This document shows, in pieces, positions 19,551 through 28,950 of a stretch of 64,000 nucleotides of DNA (position 1 is its first letter; every line of letters begins with the position of its first letter). Made by a program: the position numbers and the translations under genes. Under the pieces are notes generated by a model. It did no database searches. It was not told the DNA's origin and was given only the letters and a program-made list of their open reading frames with translations. This DNA comes from Gammaproteobacteria bacterium (GTDB lineage: Bacteria > Pseudomonadota > Gammaproteobacteria > JAADGQ01): NCBI GenBank assembly GCA_021648145.1, contig JAKITI010000014.1, positions 22,011 to 86,010 of the forward strand. Reading direction: 5' to 3'.

Positions 19551-20359
19551 CCTCACATAACCCAGCAACACCGATCACGCTTCCTACACTGAAAAAAATG
19601 AAAGCGTCAGGTGAAAAAATCACTTGTCTAACAGCTTATGACGCAAGTTTTTCTCAATTACTGGATCAAGCAGGAGTTGAAATATTACTTGTTGGCGACT
19701 CACTTGGAATGGTTATTCAGGGTTTCGATTCAACGCTCCCAGTCACAATGGAAGAGATAATTTACCACAGCCGCTGTGTTGCACGAGGGCGACAACGTGC
19801 ATTACTCATGGTTGACATGCCATTTTCAAGCGACCTGACTCTGGACGACACATTAAAAAATGCAGGTCGCCTCATGAAAGAAGGTGGAGCGCACATTATA
19901 AAGCTGGAGGGTGGTCACCAACAAATTAAAGCCATCCAGACACTTGCACAACAAGGAATTCCGACCTGTAGTCATTTGGGTTTATTGCCACAATCGGTAC
20001 ATAAACAAGGGGGATATCGAGTTCAAGGGCGTGATAGCACAAGTGCGCAAGCACTGCTCAATGAAGCCACTGCAGTTGAAAAAGCAGGGGCTGACCTACT
20101 GTTATTAGAGTGCATACCCGCCACTCTTGCCACAACAATCAGCCAAACTGTTCAAATCCCCGTCATCGGTATTGGTGCAGGCAATGGCTGCGATGGTCAA
20201 GTACTTGTCTTATACGATGCACTCGATATCACTGCTGGAAAAAAACCCAAATTTACTAAAAACTTTCTTGAAGGCAGCCACTCTATTCTAGGCGCGATAG
20301 AGAAATATATGGCTGAAGTCAAAAACGGCACCTTCCCCTCAGACGAGCACAGCTTTTAA
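19547..20359 (+). CDS. panB: 3-methyl-2-oxobutanoate hydroxymethyltransferase
   Basis: PanB makes ketopantoate from 2-oxoisovalerate and methylenetetrahydrofolate, the first step to pantothenate. The metal-binding region is LLVGDSLGMVIQG, followed by MEEIIYHSRCVARG. HLGLLPQSVHKQGGYRVQGR and IGIGAGNGCDGQVLV are also typical. At 270 residues it is full length. It overlaps folK by 4 bases and precedes panC by 3. It draws on the same substrate as LeuA. Confidence 0.96.
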   Translation: MTSHNPATPITLPTLKKMKASGEKITCLTAYDASFSQLLDQAGVEILLVGDSLGMVIQGFDSTLPVTMEEIIYHSRCVARGRQRALLMVDMPFSSDLTLDDTLKNAGRLMKEGGAHIIKLEGGHQQIKAIQTLAQQGIPTCSHLGLLPQSVHKQGGYRVQGRDSTSAQALLNEATAVEKAGADLLLLECIPATLATTISQTVQIPVIGIGAGNGCDGQVLVLYDALDITAGKKPKFTKNFLEGSHSILGAIEKYMAEVKNGTFPSDEHSF

Positions 20360-20362
20360 TTT

Positions 20363-21220
20363 ATGCGTACCATACAAAAAATAGATGAAATACATGCCCA
20401 GATCCGAGCATGGCACAATGCAGATAAACAGATTGCATTTATCCCAACCATGGGAAATTTGCATGATGGCCACCTATCACTCATCAAACAAGCCCATCAA
20501 CGTGCTGATCATGTTGTTGTCAGCATCTTTGTCAACCCAATGCAATTTGGAACAGATGAAGATTTTGAAAATTACCCTCACACACCACAAGACGACAATA
20601 AAAAGTTATTCGAAGCAGGGATTGATTTGCTATTTATACCAACTGCATCAGACCTCTACCCTCAAGGCATTGAAGCAAGCACTCGCGTTGAAGTACCTGG
20701 TTATTCTGATATTTTATGTGGCGCTCATCGCCCAAATCATTTCACAGGCGTTTCGACCATCGTCACTAAGTTTTTCAATATCATACAGCCTGATATCGCA
20801 CTCTTTGGCGAAAAAGACTACCAGCAACTATTGATCATTCGCCGTGTCACTGAAGATTTATGCATTCCGGTCACCATCCTGAGCACACCCACAATAAGAG
20901 AGCATGATGGCCTTGCCATAAGTTCGCGCAACAGCTATCTGTCAGTCAGTGAGCGACAAAATGCCCCCACCCTATACAAAACATTAAAACAAATAAAAAA
21001 GGAACTGCAATCAGGCAACCTTGACTACACGGCACTAGAAAAAAGCGCACTTTCAATGCTCGCAAAAGAGAACTTTGCCCCTGATTATTTCAGTATACGC
21101 CGAGCCGATAATTTAGCACTCGTACAGCCAGAGGATAGCCACCTTGTTATACTGGCAGCAGCCAAGCTTGGAAAAACCCGCCTTATCGACAACATAAGTG
21201 TCACGATCACTGCCACATAA
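20363..21220 (+). CDS. panC: Pantothenate synthetase
   Basis: PanC joins pantoate and beta-alanine using ATP. The HIGH-like motif lies in IPTMGNLHDGHLSLI. Other blocks are VVSIFVNPMQFG, GAHRPNHFTGVSTIV, LFGEKDYQQL and ISSRNSYLS. The length is 285 residues. It is the last gene of the pcnB-folK-panB-panC run; panD is nearby but separated by the PEP-CTERM-like gene. Confidence 0.96.
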   Translation: MRTIQKIDEIHAQIRAWHNADKQIAFIPTMGNLHDGHLSLIKQAHQRADHVVVSIFVNPMQFGTDEDFENYPHTPQDDNKKLFEAGIDLLFIPTASDLYPQGIEASTRVEVPGYSDILCGAHRPNHFTGVSTIVTKFFNIIQPDIALFGEKDYQQLLIIRRVTEDLCIPVTILSTPTIREHDGLAISSRNSYLSVSERQNAPTLYKTLKQIKKELQSGNLDYTALEKSALSMLAKENFAPDYFSIRRADNLALVQPEDSHLVILAAAKLGKTRLIDNISVTITAT

Positions 21221-21312
21221 TAACGTAACAACACCAGCAATTCCCGTCGTTAATGTGCTAAAATACACTGACAAATAAAAAGGGTAAAAAGCCCTATAAC
21301 AGTATAATTGCA

Positions 21313-21390
21313 GGGTGCTTGATTTGTCTAAAGAGGATTTTCACCTCATTAGCTCACGCTCATGCTGAGCGCACCCAAATATTTGGGAGA
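21313..21390 (+). promoter_or_regulatory. Candidate structured 5' leader that can hide or free the ribosome binding site
   Basis: GGGTGC (21313-21318) can pair with GCACCC (21371-21376) and enclose two small hairpins (GAGG/CCTC at 21333-21347 and GCTCA/TGAGC or CGCTCA/TGAGCG near 21352-21371). The 3' CCC of that arm also belongs to a perfect palindrome, CCCAAATATTTGGG (21374-21387), whose right arm overlaps the ribosome binding site GGGAG (21385-21389). The two pairings exclude each other. It matches no riboswitch class I know. The palindrome could instead be a protein operator. Confidence 0.4.
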
Positions 21391-21395
21391 AAGAA

Positions 21396-22076
21396 ATGTC
21401 TTATAAAAATAATGTATTAAAAATAATAACATTAGCAACACTCATCTTAGCACCAATATCCCTGCAGGCAGCGCAGATAACGCAGGCAACAACATGGATG
21501 GCTATTGGTGCCACTAATGCCTGGAGTGGTAATTCTGAAATTTCTGAATTCACATTTGGAGGTGCGACTTTCACAGATGGTCAGTTTAATACAGACTATT
21601 CCGAAAGGATTTTAACTAGTTCTGTTATTTGCTGTGCGAATTATAGAAGAGGAGGAGGAAGAGGAGAGATGAGTTACTCATTCAATGATTGGAGTATATT
21701 TTCAAGTCCTGTACATGATTTTAATGATATGACAGCACCGCAAATTGACCTCAGTGAAATGCGCGCAAATTTTAGCTCATTAGTATTTACCGTTTGGGAT
21801 GAAAATGGAACTGCTTATGATGGCTGGGATATCGGCAACCCAGGGTGGGTTCCTATAATTGACAATGGAAATAATACATTTTCAGCATCTTGGATTACTC
21901 CCGCACCACGAAATAAAGGGGACAACTCCTTCTATCCTCCTGGAGATAAATTTAGTATAACATTTATGCCAACACCTGTTCCTATGCCAGCATCCATATT
22001 GCTTTTATGCTCTGCCTTGCTTATTTTGTTCTCTACATTAAAAAAGCCATATAATCGGGCAACCGGAGGACTCTAA
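21396..22076 (+). CDS. Exported protein with PEP-CTERM-like C-terminal sorting signal
   Basis: This is a 226-residue secreted protein of unknown function. An N-terminal signal peptide ends near LQAAQ. The C-terminus reads [20 protein letters not shown] followed by a basic STLKKPYNR stretch. This matches the VPLPA-type variant of PEP-CTERM: Pro motif, one hydrophobic segment, basic tail. Such proteins are sorted by an exosortase, which is not in this window. The central part is rich in Trp, Gly and Asn and has a CC pair. GGGAGAAAG lies just before the ATG. The gene sits between panC and panD, which normally adjoin, so it appears to be an insertion into the pan cluster. Confidence 0.72.
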   Translation: MSYKNNVLKIITLATLILAPISLQAAQITQATTWMAIGATNAWSGNSEISEFTFGGATFTDGQFNTDYSERILTSSVICCANYRRGGGRGEMSYSFNDWSIFSSPVHDFNDMTAPQIDLSEMRANFSSLVFTVWDENGTAYDGWDIGNPGWVPIIDNGNNTFSASWITPAPRNKGDNSFYPPGDKFSITFMPTPVPMPASILLLCSALLILFSTLKKPYNRATGGL

Positions 22077-22142
22077 CACCCAACCCCCACAAGCACTGCC
22101 ATTTAGTTAAACCTACAAAACAGTTTAGACAAGGCTCAAAAA

Positions 22143-22172
22143 TACAGGAAATTACAGGAAATTACAGGAAAT
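22143..22172. repeat. Three exact copies of TACAGGAAAT upstream of panD
   Basis: The 10-bp unit TACAGGAAAT occurs three times head to tail, ending 44 bases before the panD start. It could be simple slippage or a set of regulator sites one helical turn apart. Confidence 0.8.
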
Positions 22173-22216
22173 GTTATACTACGCGACCCAATAACAGAAT
22201 AGGAGCGTTTTGCTAT

Positions 22217-22597
22217 ATGCAGTGCACCATGCTCAAATCTAAATTACACCGTGTACGAGTCACTCACTCAGAGCTTGAATACGAAGGCTCATGTGCGATT
22301 GATGGTGTATTACTTGATGCTGCGAACATACTGGAGTATGAGCAAATTCATATATACAACATCAATAATGGTGAGCGCTTTACCACATACGCGATTCGCG
22401 GCGAAGAAAACTCTGGAATTATATCAGTCAACGGCGCAGCCGCCCATAAAGCCAACCCAGATGATCGGCTCATTATCTGCACCTATGCAACTTTACACAA
22501 ACAAGAGCTTGATACTTTCAAGCCAGTTCTAGTCTATTTCGATGAAAACAACCAAATTTCCCACTGCAAAAGTTCAATTCCGACTCAAGCTGCATAA
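22217..22597 (+). CDS. panD: Aspartate 1-decarboxylase
   Basis: PanD makes beta-alanine from aspartate for pantothenate. It is made as a proenzyme that cleaves itself between Gly and Ser in YEGSCAID to form the pyruvoyl cofactor; that site is present. The N-terminus [17 protein letters not shown] aligns with known PanD. AGGAG lies about 10 bases before the ATG. The length of 126 residues is normal. It has its own terminator. Confidence 0.95.
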   Translation: MQCTMLKSKLHRVRVTHSELEYEGSCAIDGVLLDAANILEYEQIHIYNINNGERFTTYAIRGEENSGIISVNGAAAHKANPDDRLIICTYATLHKQELDTFKPVLVYFDENNQISHCKSSIPTQAA

Positions 22598-22606
22598 ATA
22601 AACAAA

Positions 22607-22640
22607 AAAGCCCCGCTCATTTGAAAATAAACGGGGCTTT
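22607..22640 (+). terminator. Rho-independent terminator after panD
   Basis: AAAGCCCCG (22607-22615) pairs with CGGGGCTTT (22632-22640) and is followed by a T-rich stretch. An A-run on the left makes it usable for the opposite gene at 22667-22873 as well. Confidence 0.88.
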
Positions 22641-22666
22641 ATTATTAACAATACGACTCAAACAAA

Positions 22667-22873
22667 TTACATTTTCAACGCACGCCTTGCCGAAGAAAAA
22701 CAGTCATCACGCCACAAACAGCCCACCTGATCACAACCATTGGATTTCTCAGTCGCAAAACAACTGTAATTACCTTCACATTCCTGAATTGTTCTAATCA
22801 AAACTGTTTTATTCAGTTTCCCAGACTTAATACCATTCTCACGAGCGATTGTGCGAACTTCTTGCATATTCAT
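22667..22873 (-). CDS. Small SAP-domain-like protein
   Basis: This is a 68-residue protein. The N-terminal half (MNMQEVRTIARENGIKSGKL, then NKTVLIRTIQ) resembles a SAP / Rho N-terminal-like helix-extended-helix that may bind nucleic acid. The C-terminal half has four Cys (NYSCFATE, GCDQVGCLWRDDC), which could bind a metal. Similar short proteins occur in several proteobacteria, mostly annotated only as SAP domain proteins. It is convergent with panD and lies upstream of ppc in the opposite reading sense; its function is unknown. Confidence 0.7.
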   Translation of the reverse strand: MNMQEVRTIARENGIKSGKLNKTVLIRTIQECEGNYSCFATEKSNGCDQVGCLWRDDCFSSARRALKM

Positions 22874-22957
22874 ATATGGGCTATTCCTTTCACCAAAAAT
22901 TAAATACGTTCTTAAAACAAGAAAACAGTTGCTCTATCGGCACATATAGAACAAATT

Positions 22958-25753
22958 TTAGCCCGTATTTCGCATTCCTGACGCAATGGCATTAATACTC
23001 CTGAGCAATGGATCAATCCACTGCTGCCGCTCTTCGTCACTTAACGATTCATCACGACAACGCTCAAGCAGTACAATCTGAATATGGTTGAGCGGATCAA
23101 GATATGGATCACGTCGATGAAGCGTAAACTCCAAAGATGAGCTATCCTCAAGCAGACGACTTATCCCGGCAATACTCAGAATAGCCTTCACCGTTTTATT
23201 AAACTCATCATTAATCTGTTGAAAAAATTGATCGGCCAACGCTTTATCTTCACACAAACCCGCATACTCTTTTGCAGTTTCCATATTAGCCTTAAACAAA
23301 GCCATCTGCGTATTGCCAATCAAAGCACTAAAAAATGGCCACTGCTGATTCATCTCTTTGAGTTTTTCCAACACATCAGGTTGTTTCTCTTTTAACGCCT
23401 CAAAAGCACTCCCTATTCCATACCATGCGGGCATGGTATAGCGTGACTGAGCCCAGCCAAATACCCAGGGAATTGCACGGATTGATGATTTGGAAGGATC
23501 CCCTTTTTTACGATGACTTGGGCGTGAGCCCAAATTCATATACCCCAGCTCCGTCACAGGGGAAGTTTCATAAAAAAAGTTAAAAAACCCAGCCTGATGA
23601 TCTGTTAGATTACGATAAGAGTCCTCACCACTACGAGCAATTTGGCTCATAATCTCCAGATATTCATCATTATCTTTCTTAGCCCCTACAATCAGACTTG
23701 TACTGGATTTCATCAAACCAGTCACACCGAGAGAGAGTTCGTAAACCGCTGTTTCAACATTACTGTATTTAGAAGAGAGCATTTCGCCCTGTTCAGTAAT
23801 TTTGATTTGTCCCAGCACCGTTCCTGAAGGTTGGGATAAAATGGCATCATGTGTTGGACCGCCACCCCGACCAATCGTCCCACCACGACCATGAAACAAG
23901 CGACAATCAATACTGCGTGACTGTGCCAGTGCAATCACTCGCTTTTGAGCCTCATAAAGACTCCAGACAGAGCTCAGAATACCGCCATCTTTACATGAGT
24001 CAGAATAACCCAGCATGACTTCCTGCAAATTGCCCGATGATTTCAACAGAGTGGTATAAGTCGGATCATCGAACAGCGTATTCATTACCGGTTCAATATG
24101 TGACAAATCTTCAATCGTTTCGAACAGCGGTGACACATTGACATGACAAAACCACTCAGAACCCCGCAGCCCTACCAAACCATTCATATAGGCCAACCAC
24201 ATCACCTCCATGACATGACTGGCTGTGTGCGTCATAGAAACCACATAACTACCAAACGCACGAGGACTGATCTCTTTACGCATTTGAACCATCACACCAA
24301 ACACATCTAGCGTTTCAAGCGTTGGCTCACTCAAAACATCTCGATCAATCGAAGATGATTTTTTGTCCTGCTCGATAAAACGAGCCAATGCCTGCAATCT
24401 TTCAGATTCATTCAGTGATAGATAATCCAGCTCACTGTCATACTGAGCGATAATTTCAGCAACCGCCTCTGTATGGCGTGTTGATTCTTGACGAATATCC
24501 AGCTGAGCCAGAAAAAAGCCAAAAGTTTCTACCAGACGAATCAAGTCTTTCAGCTCACCATTCGCAGCACTGCCATCACCATGACTGACCAAGGAACGAT
24601 GAATCACACACAAATCTTCAAGAAATTCATTCTCTGATGGATAGGCATCCTCAAAAGCCGTTGGCGATTCACCAGCTAAGCGCTGCTTCACTGCTTTTAA
24701 ATTACACTGCAAGCGATAGCGCATGACATACAACTTACGCCGATAACACTCATCACGAAAGCGATCAACATGCCCCAGTGCAACTTCAGCATAACGCTCA
24801 TCATTTTCCAGACTTTTCAAGAGTTTTTCACTGGGCTGACATAGCAAGCTTGAATGCGATAAAATACGGCTGAGCCCTGTCACACGGTCAATATACTCAC
24901 CCAAGATAGATCGAGACTGCGTACGCATCGCATAAACCGTTGTCTCAGGTTTAACATTAGGATTTCCATCACGATCGCCGCCAATCCATGAACCGAAATG
25001 AATAAAATTAGGCACACGAATATTGTGTTGCAGAGAGCCATCTTCGCCGTAAACACGATCAATCGCTCTTTCTAGATAACGGTAAGTCGTGCATACAGCA
25101 TCAAACAGACTGTCTTCAAAATAGTAAATACCATTTTTAAGTTCATCTGCAACCGTTGGCTTTTTCACTCGAACTTCATCAGTTTTCCATAAAATCTGAA
25201 TCTGAGTTTCCAAGTTACGAATAATCTCCTGACGCTCATACTCACTCAGGTTAGGATTATCAACACGCTCACTGGTCACAAATACTCGGCGCAGTGCTTC
25301 CATGATAATACGGCGTTTTGACTCCGTCGGGTGCGCAGTCATGACTGGAATATAAGCAAGACGATTCAGCAAAATTTGCAGTTGCTGCTCACTAATTTCT
25401 TGATCACGAAACTCTCGAAGTGTTCTATCGAACGAGCCGTGCCAAAGTACACCACCCTTGTGTACCTGTTGGCGACGCTCTCGATGCTGATAAGACTCTT
25501 CAGCAATGTTAACCAGACTGAAATAAGTACTGAATGCACGAACTACGTGAGTAACGCTTTCAGAATCAAGGTCGGCAATCAACCTGCGCAGCATTTTACT
25601 TTTTTCAGCATCGACGTGATCTCGAAGATCAATGTACCCTTTTCGCAGAGTCTCAACAGCCTCGAATACTTTATCACCCGCCTGGGCATGCAAAATATTG
25701 CCCAGCAAATTCCCAAATAATCTCACACGTGCGTGTAACTGCTCATCACTCAT
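22958..25753 (-). CDS. ppc: Phosphoenolpyruvate carboxylase
   Basis: Ppc carboxylates PEP to oxaloacetate and refills the TCA cycle. At 931 residues it is the bacterial long form. The catalytic His is in MTAHPTESKRR, the GxGYSDSxKDGG block is VMLGYSDSCKDGG, and the glycine-rich loop is FHGRGGTIGRGGGP. The C-terminus ends SGMRNTG, as in classical Ppc. It appears to be a single-gene unit. PtsP and Ppc both use PEP, but there is no sign of shared control. Confidence 0.97.
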   Translation of the reverse strand: MSDEQLHARVRLFGNLLGNILHAQAGDKVFEAVETLRKGYIDLRDHVDAEKSKMLRRLIADLDSESVTHVVRAFSTYFSLVNIAEESYQHRERRQQVHKGGVLWHGSFDRTLREFRDQEISEQQLQILLNRLAYIPVMTAHPTESKRRIIMEALRRVFVTSERVDNPNLSEYERQEIIRNLETQIQILWKTDEVRVKKPTVADELKNGIYYFEDSLFDAVCTTYRYLERAIDRVYGEDGSLQHNIRVPNFIHFGSWIGGDRDGNPNVKPETTVYAMRTQSRSILGEYIDRVTGLSRILSHSSLLCQPSEKLLKSLENDERYAEVALGHVDRFRDECYRRKLYVMRYRLQCNLKAVKQRLAGESPTAFEDAYPSENEFLEDLCVIHRSLVSHGDGSAANGELKDLIRLVETFGFFLAQLDIRQESTRHTEAVAEIIAQYDSELDYLSLNESERLQALARFIEQDKKSSSIDRDVLSEPTLETLDVFGVMVQMRKEISPRAFGSYVVSMTHTASHVMEVMWLAYMNGLVGLRGSEWFCHVNVSPLFETIEDLSHIEPVMNTLFDDPTYTTLLKSSGNLQEVMLGYSDSCKDGGILSSVWSLYEAQKRVIALAQSRSIDCRLFHGRGGTIGRGGGPTHDAILSQPSGTVLGQIKITEQGEMLSSKYSNVETAVYELSLGVTGLMKSSTSLIVGAKKDNDEYLEIMSQIARSGEDSYRNLTDHQAGFFNFFYETSPVTELGYMNLGSRPSHRKKGDPSKSSIRAIPWVFGWAQSRYTMPAWYGIGSAFEALKEKQPDVLEKLKEMNQQWPFFSALIGNTQMALFKANMETAKEYAGLCEDKALADQFFQQINDEFNKTVKAILSIAGISRLLEDSSSLEFTLHRRDPYLDPLNHIQIVLLERCRDESLSDEERQQWIDPLLRSINAIASGMRNTG

Positions 25754-26052
25754 GAAACATCATTCCTTTTAACTTTATTGAAAGTGGGATGAAAATATTT
25801 TCGCGCATTATACCCTTTCAGAGGCGATCTGTTTACTAACTTCGGGATAAGGGACGTATACTGAATAATTTATACTTCAAGTTTCGGAGCTAATTTTCGC
25901 CCAACTGGAGGCCTCCATGAATAATGACACGAACAAGCGCATATTACCAAAGCCGTAGCCAGTGGCTTCTAGGAGGCTGTCCTGCGCAACCGCCAACTCC
26001 AACAGTTTGCAATGAACTCTCCCCCATAAATAATAAGATCAAGCCAATATAT
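25754..26052. other. Intergenic region between ppc and the sensor kinase gene
   Basis: I found no gene in these 299 bases. A 12-bp perfect palindrome TGGAGGCCTCCA lies at 25906-25917. A 67-codon minus-strand frame overlapping the kinase end is not convincing. Confidence 0.6.
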
Positions 26053-27381
26053 TTAGACTCGATTTTCAGGAAAAACCACCCGAACTTCCAAACCACCCAA
26101 TGTTGCAGAGTGTCCAAAAGTAATCTTTCCCCCATAAAGTTCAACAATCTCTTTTACTATAGCCAGCCCTAGCCCGTGCCCACTGACAGATTCATCAATA
26201 CGCACGCCACGCTGGGTGAGTCGTTGCAACTGTTCGTTATCACAGCCGGGGCCATCATCTTCAATGGTGATATGCAGACCCTGTTTTTTTTGTAATGTGC
26301 AGATCACTTGGCCGTTGGCCCATTTGCATGCGTTATCTAGCAAATTACCCAGCAATTCCAGCATATCATTACGATCAGCCTGGCACTCCATCGGTTCATC
26401 AATGTGGCTCTCTATGTTCAGAGCTTTATCACGATAGACACGCTGCAACACATCAATAAGTGTCGGCAACTCTTCACTGGGTACGAAGCGCTGCCCAGGT
26501 ATTGCGGTTCCAGAGAGTCGTGCTCTTTTGAGTTCACGCTCCATAAGTTGGTGGATCTGCTGGGTATTTTTATTCAGCTCTGAAGTTAGCTCTGGGTGCG
26601 GTTTTAATGCGTCATCTCGTGTGAGTTGCATGATAAGGTTCAGAGGGTGCTTCAGTGCATGAGATAAATTACCCATCGCATTGCGTGAGCGTTGTAAACG
26701 CTGACTCAGCAGTTGCAATAGATGGTTCACCTCACTCACCAAGGGCTGAACTTCCGTGGGCACTTCTTCAGAAAGGCTTGTCAGGTTACCGGAAGAGAGC
26801 TGCTTCAACTCATCACGCACTCGATTCAAAGAACGAAAAGAACGAACAATCACTTGGTGCTGAACAGCAAGAAGAGTCAATAAAATAAGAAGCACGCCAA
26901 GCGCAAAATAGCGATTAAATTGAGCCAAGGATTCATGCAGTGGTGAAAGGTCTTCGGCAACAATGATGGTGATATCTTGCTGATAACGCCGGTAACCCGT
27001 GGCATGAAAGAGTAACGGCTGATGGTTCGGGCCGATCGCCTGCCAATAATCACTTTTCCCTGGAGCCATCAAGCGGCTCACCAGCTGTTCATCCCAGAGT
27101 GAACGTGAACGTAATGTTTGCGAGCCGCTGAGCACAAGGTAATAGTGTCCCGAAAAAACCTGGCTATAAATGCCTCCTGTGCTTTCAGGTTTCAGCTGTA
27201 GTTGCTCTTTATTTACCATCAACGCGGTTAGCAACGCCTCACCATCATGCTCTAAACGTGAAAGCATCACCTCTTGTGAGATGTGCGCAATACTCGCGCT
27301 GGTAAGCCACCACATTGCTCCCATCAAAATCACCAAACTGGATGTCAGCCCAAGGTGTAACCGTTGTTGCAATGATTTCAC
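26053..27381 (-). CDS. Two-component sensor histidine kinase
   Basis: This is a 442-residue inner-membrane kinase of the PhoQ/QseC type. One transmembrane segment lies near residues 12-32 and another near 160-182, with a periplasmic sensor between them. The dimerisation and phosphoacceptor region is [17 protein letters not shown], with the active His. The ATPase domain shows an N-box ([13 protein letters not shown]) and G-boxes ([20 protein letters not shown]). It overlaps its response regulator by 4 bases. The signal is unknown. The neighbouring PepSY, diheme cytochrome and cytochrome b561 genes are likely its targets. Confidence 0.9.
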   Translation of the reverse strand: MKSLQQRLHLGLTSSLVILMGAMWWLTSASIAHISQEVMLSRLEHDGEALLTALMVNKEQLQLKPESTGGIYSQVFSGHYYLVLSGSQTLRSRSLWDEQLVSRLMAPGKSDYWQAIGPNHQPLLFHATGYRRYQQDITIIVAEDLSPLHESLAQFNRYFALGVLLILLTLLAVQHQVIVRSFRSLNRVRDELKQLSSGNLTSLSEEVPTEVQPLVSEVNHLLQLLSQRLQRSRNAMGNLSHALKHPLNLIMQLTRDDALKPHPELTSELNKNTQQIHQLMERELKRARLSGTAIPGQRFVPSEELPTLIDVLQRVYRDKALNIESHIDEPMECQADRNDMLELLGNLLDNACKWANGQVICTLQKKQGLHITIEDDGPGCDNEQLQRLTQRGVRIDESVSGHGLGLAIVKEIVELYGGKITFGHSATLGGLEVRVVFPENRV

Positions 27382-28046
27382 GGTTGAGTTCCAGCAAAAA
27401 TATAACCTTGACCCCGTCGAGTTTCGATCAGTTTTTTGTCGATTTTATGGCGTAAACGTGTGACATAGACTTCAATGACATTGCTGTCACGGTCTGTATC
27501 ACCTTCGTAAACATGTTCAGTGAGGCGACTTTTAGAAAGAATCACGCCCGGATGAAGCATGAAGTAACGCAGCAGCCTGAATTCGGTGCCTGTTAATTCG
27601 TGTTGTTTACCCTCTGGTGTCATCGCCACCTGGCGCTCTTCATCCAGAGTAATTCCAGCCAAACTCAGCCCGGAGGCAGCCTTGCCGTGGCTGCGTCGCA
27701 CTAATGCATCAATGCGCGCCAACAGCTCTTCGGGGTGAAAGGGTTTGCCAAGATAGTCATCGGCTCCTGCTTTAAGGCCATCGACTCGCTCATGCCATGC
27801 ATCTCGTGCGGTGAGAATGAGGACGGGCACTCGATTTTCCCGGCTTCGCCAGTTTCGCAATACTTCCATTCCAGGCCGGTCGGGCAATCCGAGATCCAGC
27901 ACCACCAGATCATAGGGCGTTTCATCACCGAGAAATTCGCCATCAATACCATTATTTGCCACATCCACCACATAGCCATGGCGCTTAAGATCTGACTTGA
28001 TATGTCCCGCCAGTTTTTCATCATCCTCGACTAATAGTAAACGCAT
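27378..28046 (-). CDS. OmpR/PhoP-family response regulator
   Basis: This 222-residue regulator has an N-terminal receiver domain with the acidic pocket LLVEDDEKL, the phospho-Asp in [13 protein letters not shown] and the Lys in [15 protein letters not shown]-terminal winged helix (about residues 125-220) contains [14 protein letters not shown]. It lies 3 bases after the PepSY gene and overlaps the kinase gene. A direct repeat spaced like an OmpR/PhoP-family site is upstream of the cytochrome b561 gene. Confidence 0.94.
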   Translation of the reverse strand: MRLLLVEDDEKLAGHIKSDLKRHGYVVDVANNGIDGEFLGDETPYDLVVLDLGLPDRPGMEVLRNWRSRENRVPVLILTARDAWHERVDGLKAGADDYLGKPFHPEELLARIDALVRRSHGKAASGLSLAGITLDEERQVAMTPEGKQHELTGTEFRLLRYFMLHPGVILSKSRLTEHVYEGDTDRDSNVIEVYVTRLRHKIDKKLIETRRGQGYIFAGTQP

Positions 28047-28049
28047 GGC

Positions 28050-28355
28050 TTAATCCTCCAGCTCCCTTTTAAGTATTTTTCCACTGCTCGCATCAATTTC
28101 AATTTCCCATAGCTGACCTTCTGAATCCAGGATCAATATTTCATAAAGATAAATGCCATCTTCGCGCTCAAGCTCCAGTTCCAATATGCGCCCATTGATC
28201 TCTTTTTTTGCATGTTTCAGAATCTCTTCCAACGCCATGATTTCACCCAGTTCACGTAATTGCAGCGCTTTTTCATGGTCATCATCCGCCCAGGTTAACC
28301 CCTGCCAACCCATCGTCAGCAGGGTCAGTGTGATCATGATGATTAGTCGTCCCAT
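28050..28355 (-). CDS. Small exported PepSY-domain protein
   Basis: This is a 101-residue protein with a signal peptide (MGRLIIMITLTLLTMGWQGLTWA) and one PepSY domain (ALEEILKHAKKEINGRILELE ... IYLYEILILDSEG in outline, about residues 38-98). PepSY domains are thought to inhibit proteases or sense ligands in the periplasm, and are often encoded beside two-component systems. It overlaps the diheme cytochrome gene by 13 bases. It could tune the sensor kinase, but that is inference. Confidence 0.85.
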   Translation of the reverse strand: MGRLIIMITLTLLTMGWQGLTWADDDHEKALQLRELGEIMALEEILKHAKKEINGRILELELEREDGIYLYEILILDSEGQLWEIEIDASSGKILKRELED

Positions 28356-28921
28356 CGGCCATACCCTGGAATACGAATTTGATATTCATCATAAGAGCCT
28401 TGCTCAGCACTTTGATGGCACGCTTCACACTTGCTGAACGACTTTACCTCGGGATTATCTTGAACCATGCGGCGTGATAACTCATCATGTTCTTTAATAA
28501 AATAACGTACCTCAGTAATACGCAAAGGCGCAGCATTGGGTGCTATGGAGCGGCTGAATGAACGGGAGCGTTTATAATCAGACTGATCCGCAGCATTTTC
28601 TTTTAGATAGTCTGTTAACACCTTTTGATCTGCCAGTTCCATCTCTGCACTCTCTCCAAAGTGATCTTCTAGACCATTCATTAATTTTTCCCATGAGCGA
28701 GCAGGCAAAAAACCTGGCTGAAAGGCCATATGGCAACTGCCACACTCTTCTTTGTATTGCGCATTGTTTACCGGAGCCACATCTAACTTTCCACCATAGT
28801 TACGATCATAGCGATGATCTCGTTCACTTTCTTTATTACCTTCATAGTTACTTGCATAGACTAATCCAGTTCCGATAGCCAGTGTGGCCGCCAGTGTTAC
28901 AAATAAACTTAATTTTTTCAT
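28343..28921 (-). CDS. Diheme cytochrome c (DHC family)
   Basis: This is a 192-residue periplasmic cytochrome with a signal peptide (LATGT... region, cleaved near VYA). Two heme motifs are visible: CGSCH (about residue 60) and CEACH (about residue 168). The long spacer with AFQPGFLPARSWEKLM and LRITEVRYFIKEHDE matches the DHC family. DHC proteins normally pass electrons with a membrane cytochrome b of the b561 type, which is the next gene upstream (29 bases). The natural partner SHP is not in this window. Confidence 0.88.
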   Translation of the reverse strand: MKKLSLFVTLAATLAIGTGLVYASNYEGNKESERDHRYDRNYGGKLDVAPVNNAQYKEECGSCHMAFQPGFLPARSWEKLMNGLEDHFGESAEMELADQKVLTDYLKENAADQSDYKRSRSFSRSIAPNAAPLRITEVRYFIKEHDELSRRMVQDNPEVKSFSKCEACHQSAEQGSYDEYQIRIPGYGRWDD

Positions 28922-28950
28922 GATTGAGCACCTTATTTAATGAAAAGTAT

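Noticed and set aside
21300..21395. c-di-GMP (GEMM) riboswitch before the PEP-CTERM-like gene
   Set aside because: The conserved GEMM core and tetraloop receptor are absent; only generic stems are visible.
22143..22172. Short tandem repeats as a CRISPR array
   Set aside because: The units are only 10 bp, adjoin without spacers, and no cas genes are near.
25944..26147. Minus-strand 67-codon frame after the sensor kinase gene
   Set aside because: It overlaps the end of the kinase gene in another frame, has no ribosome binding site and no recognisable motif.
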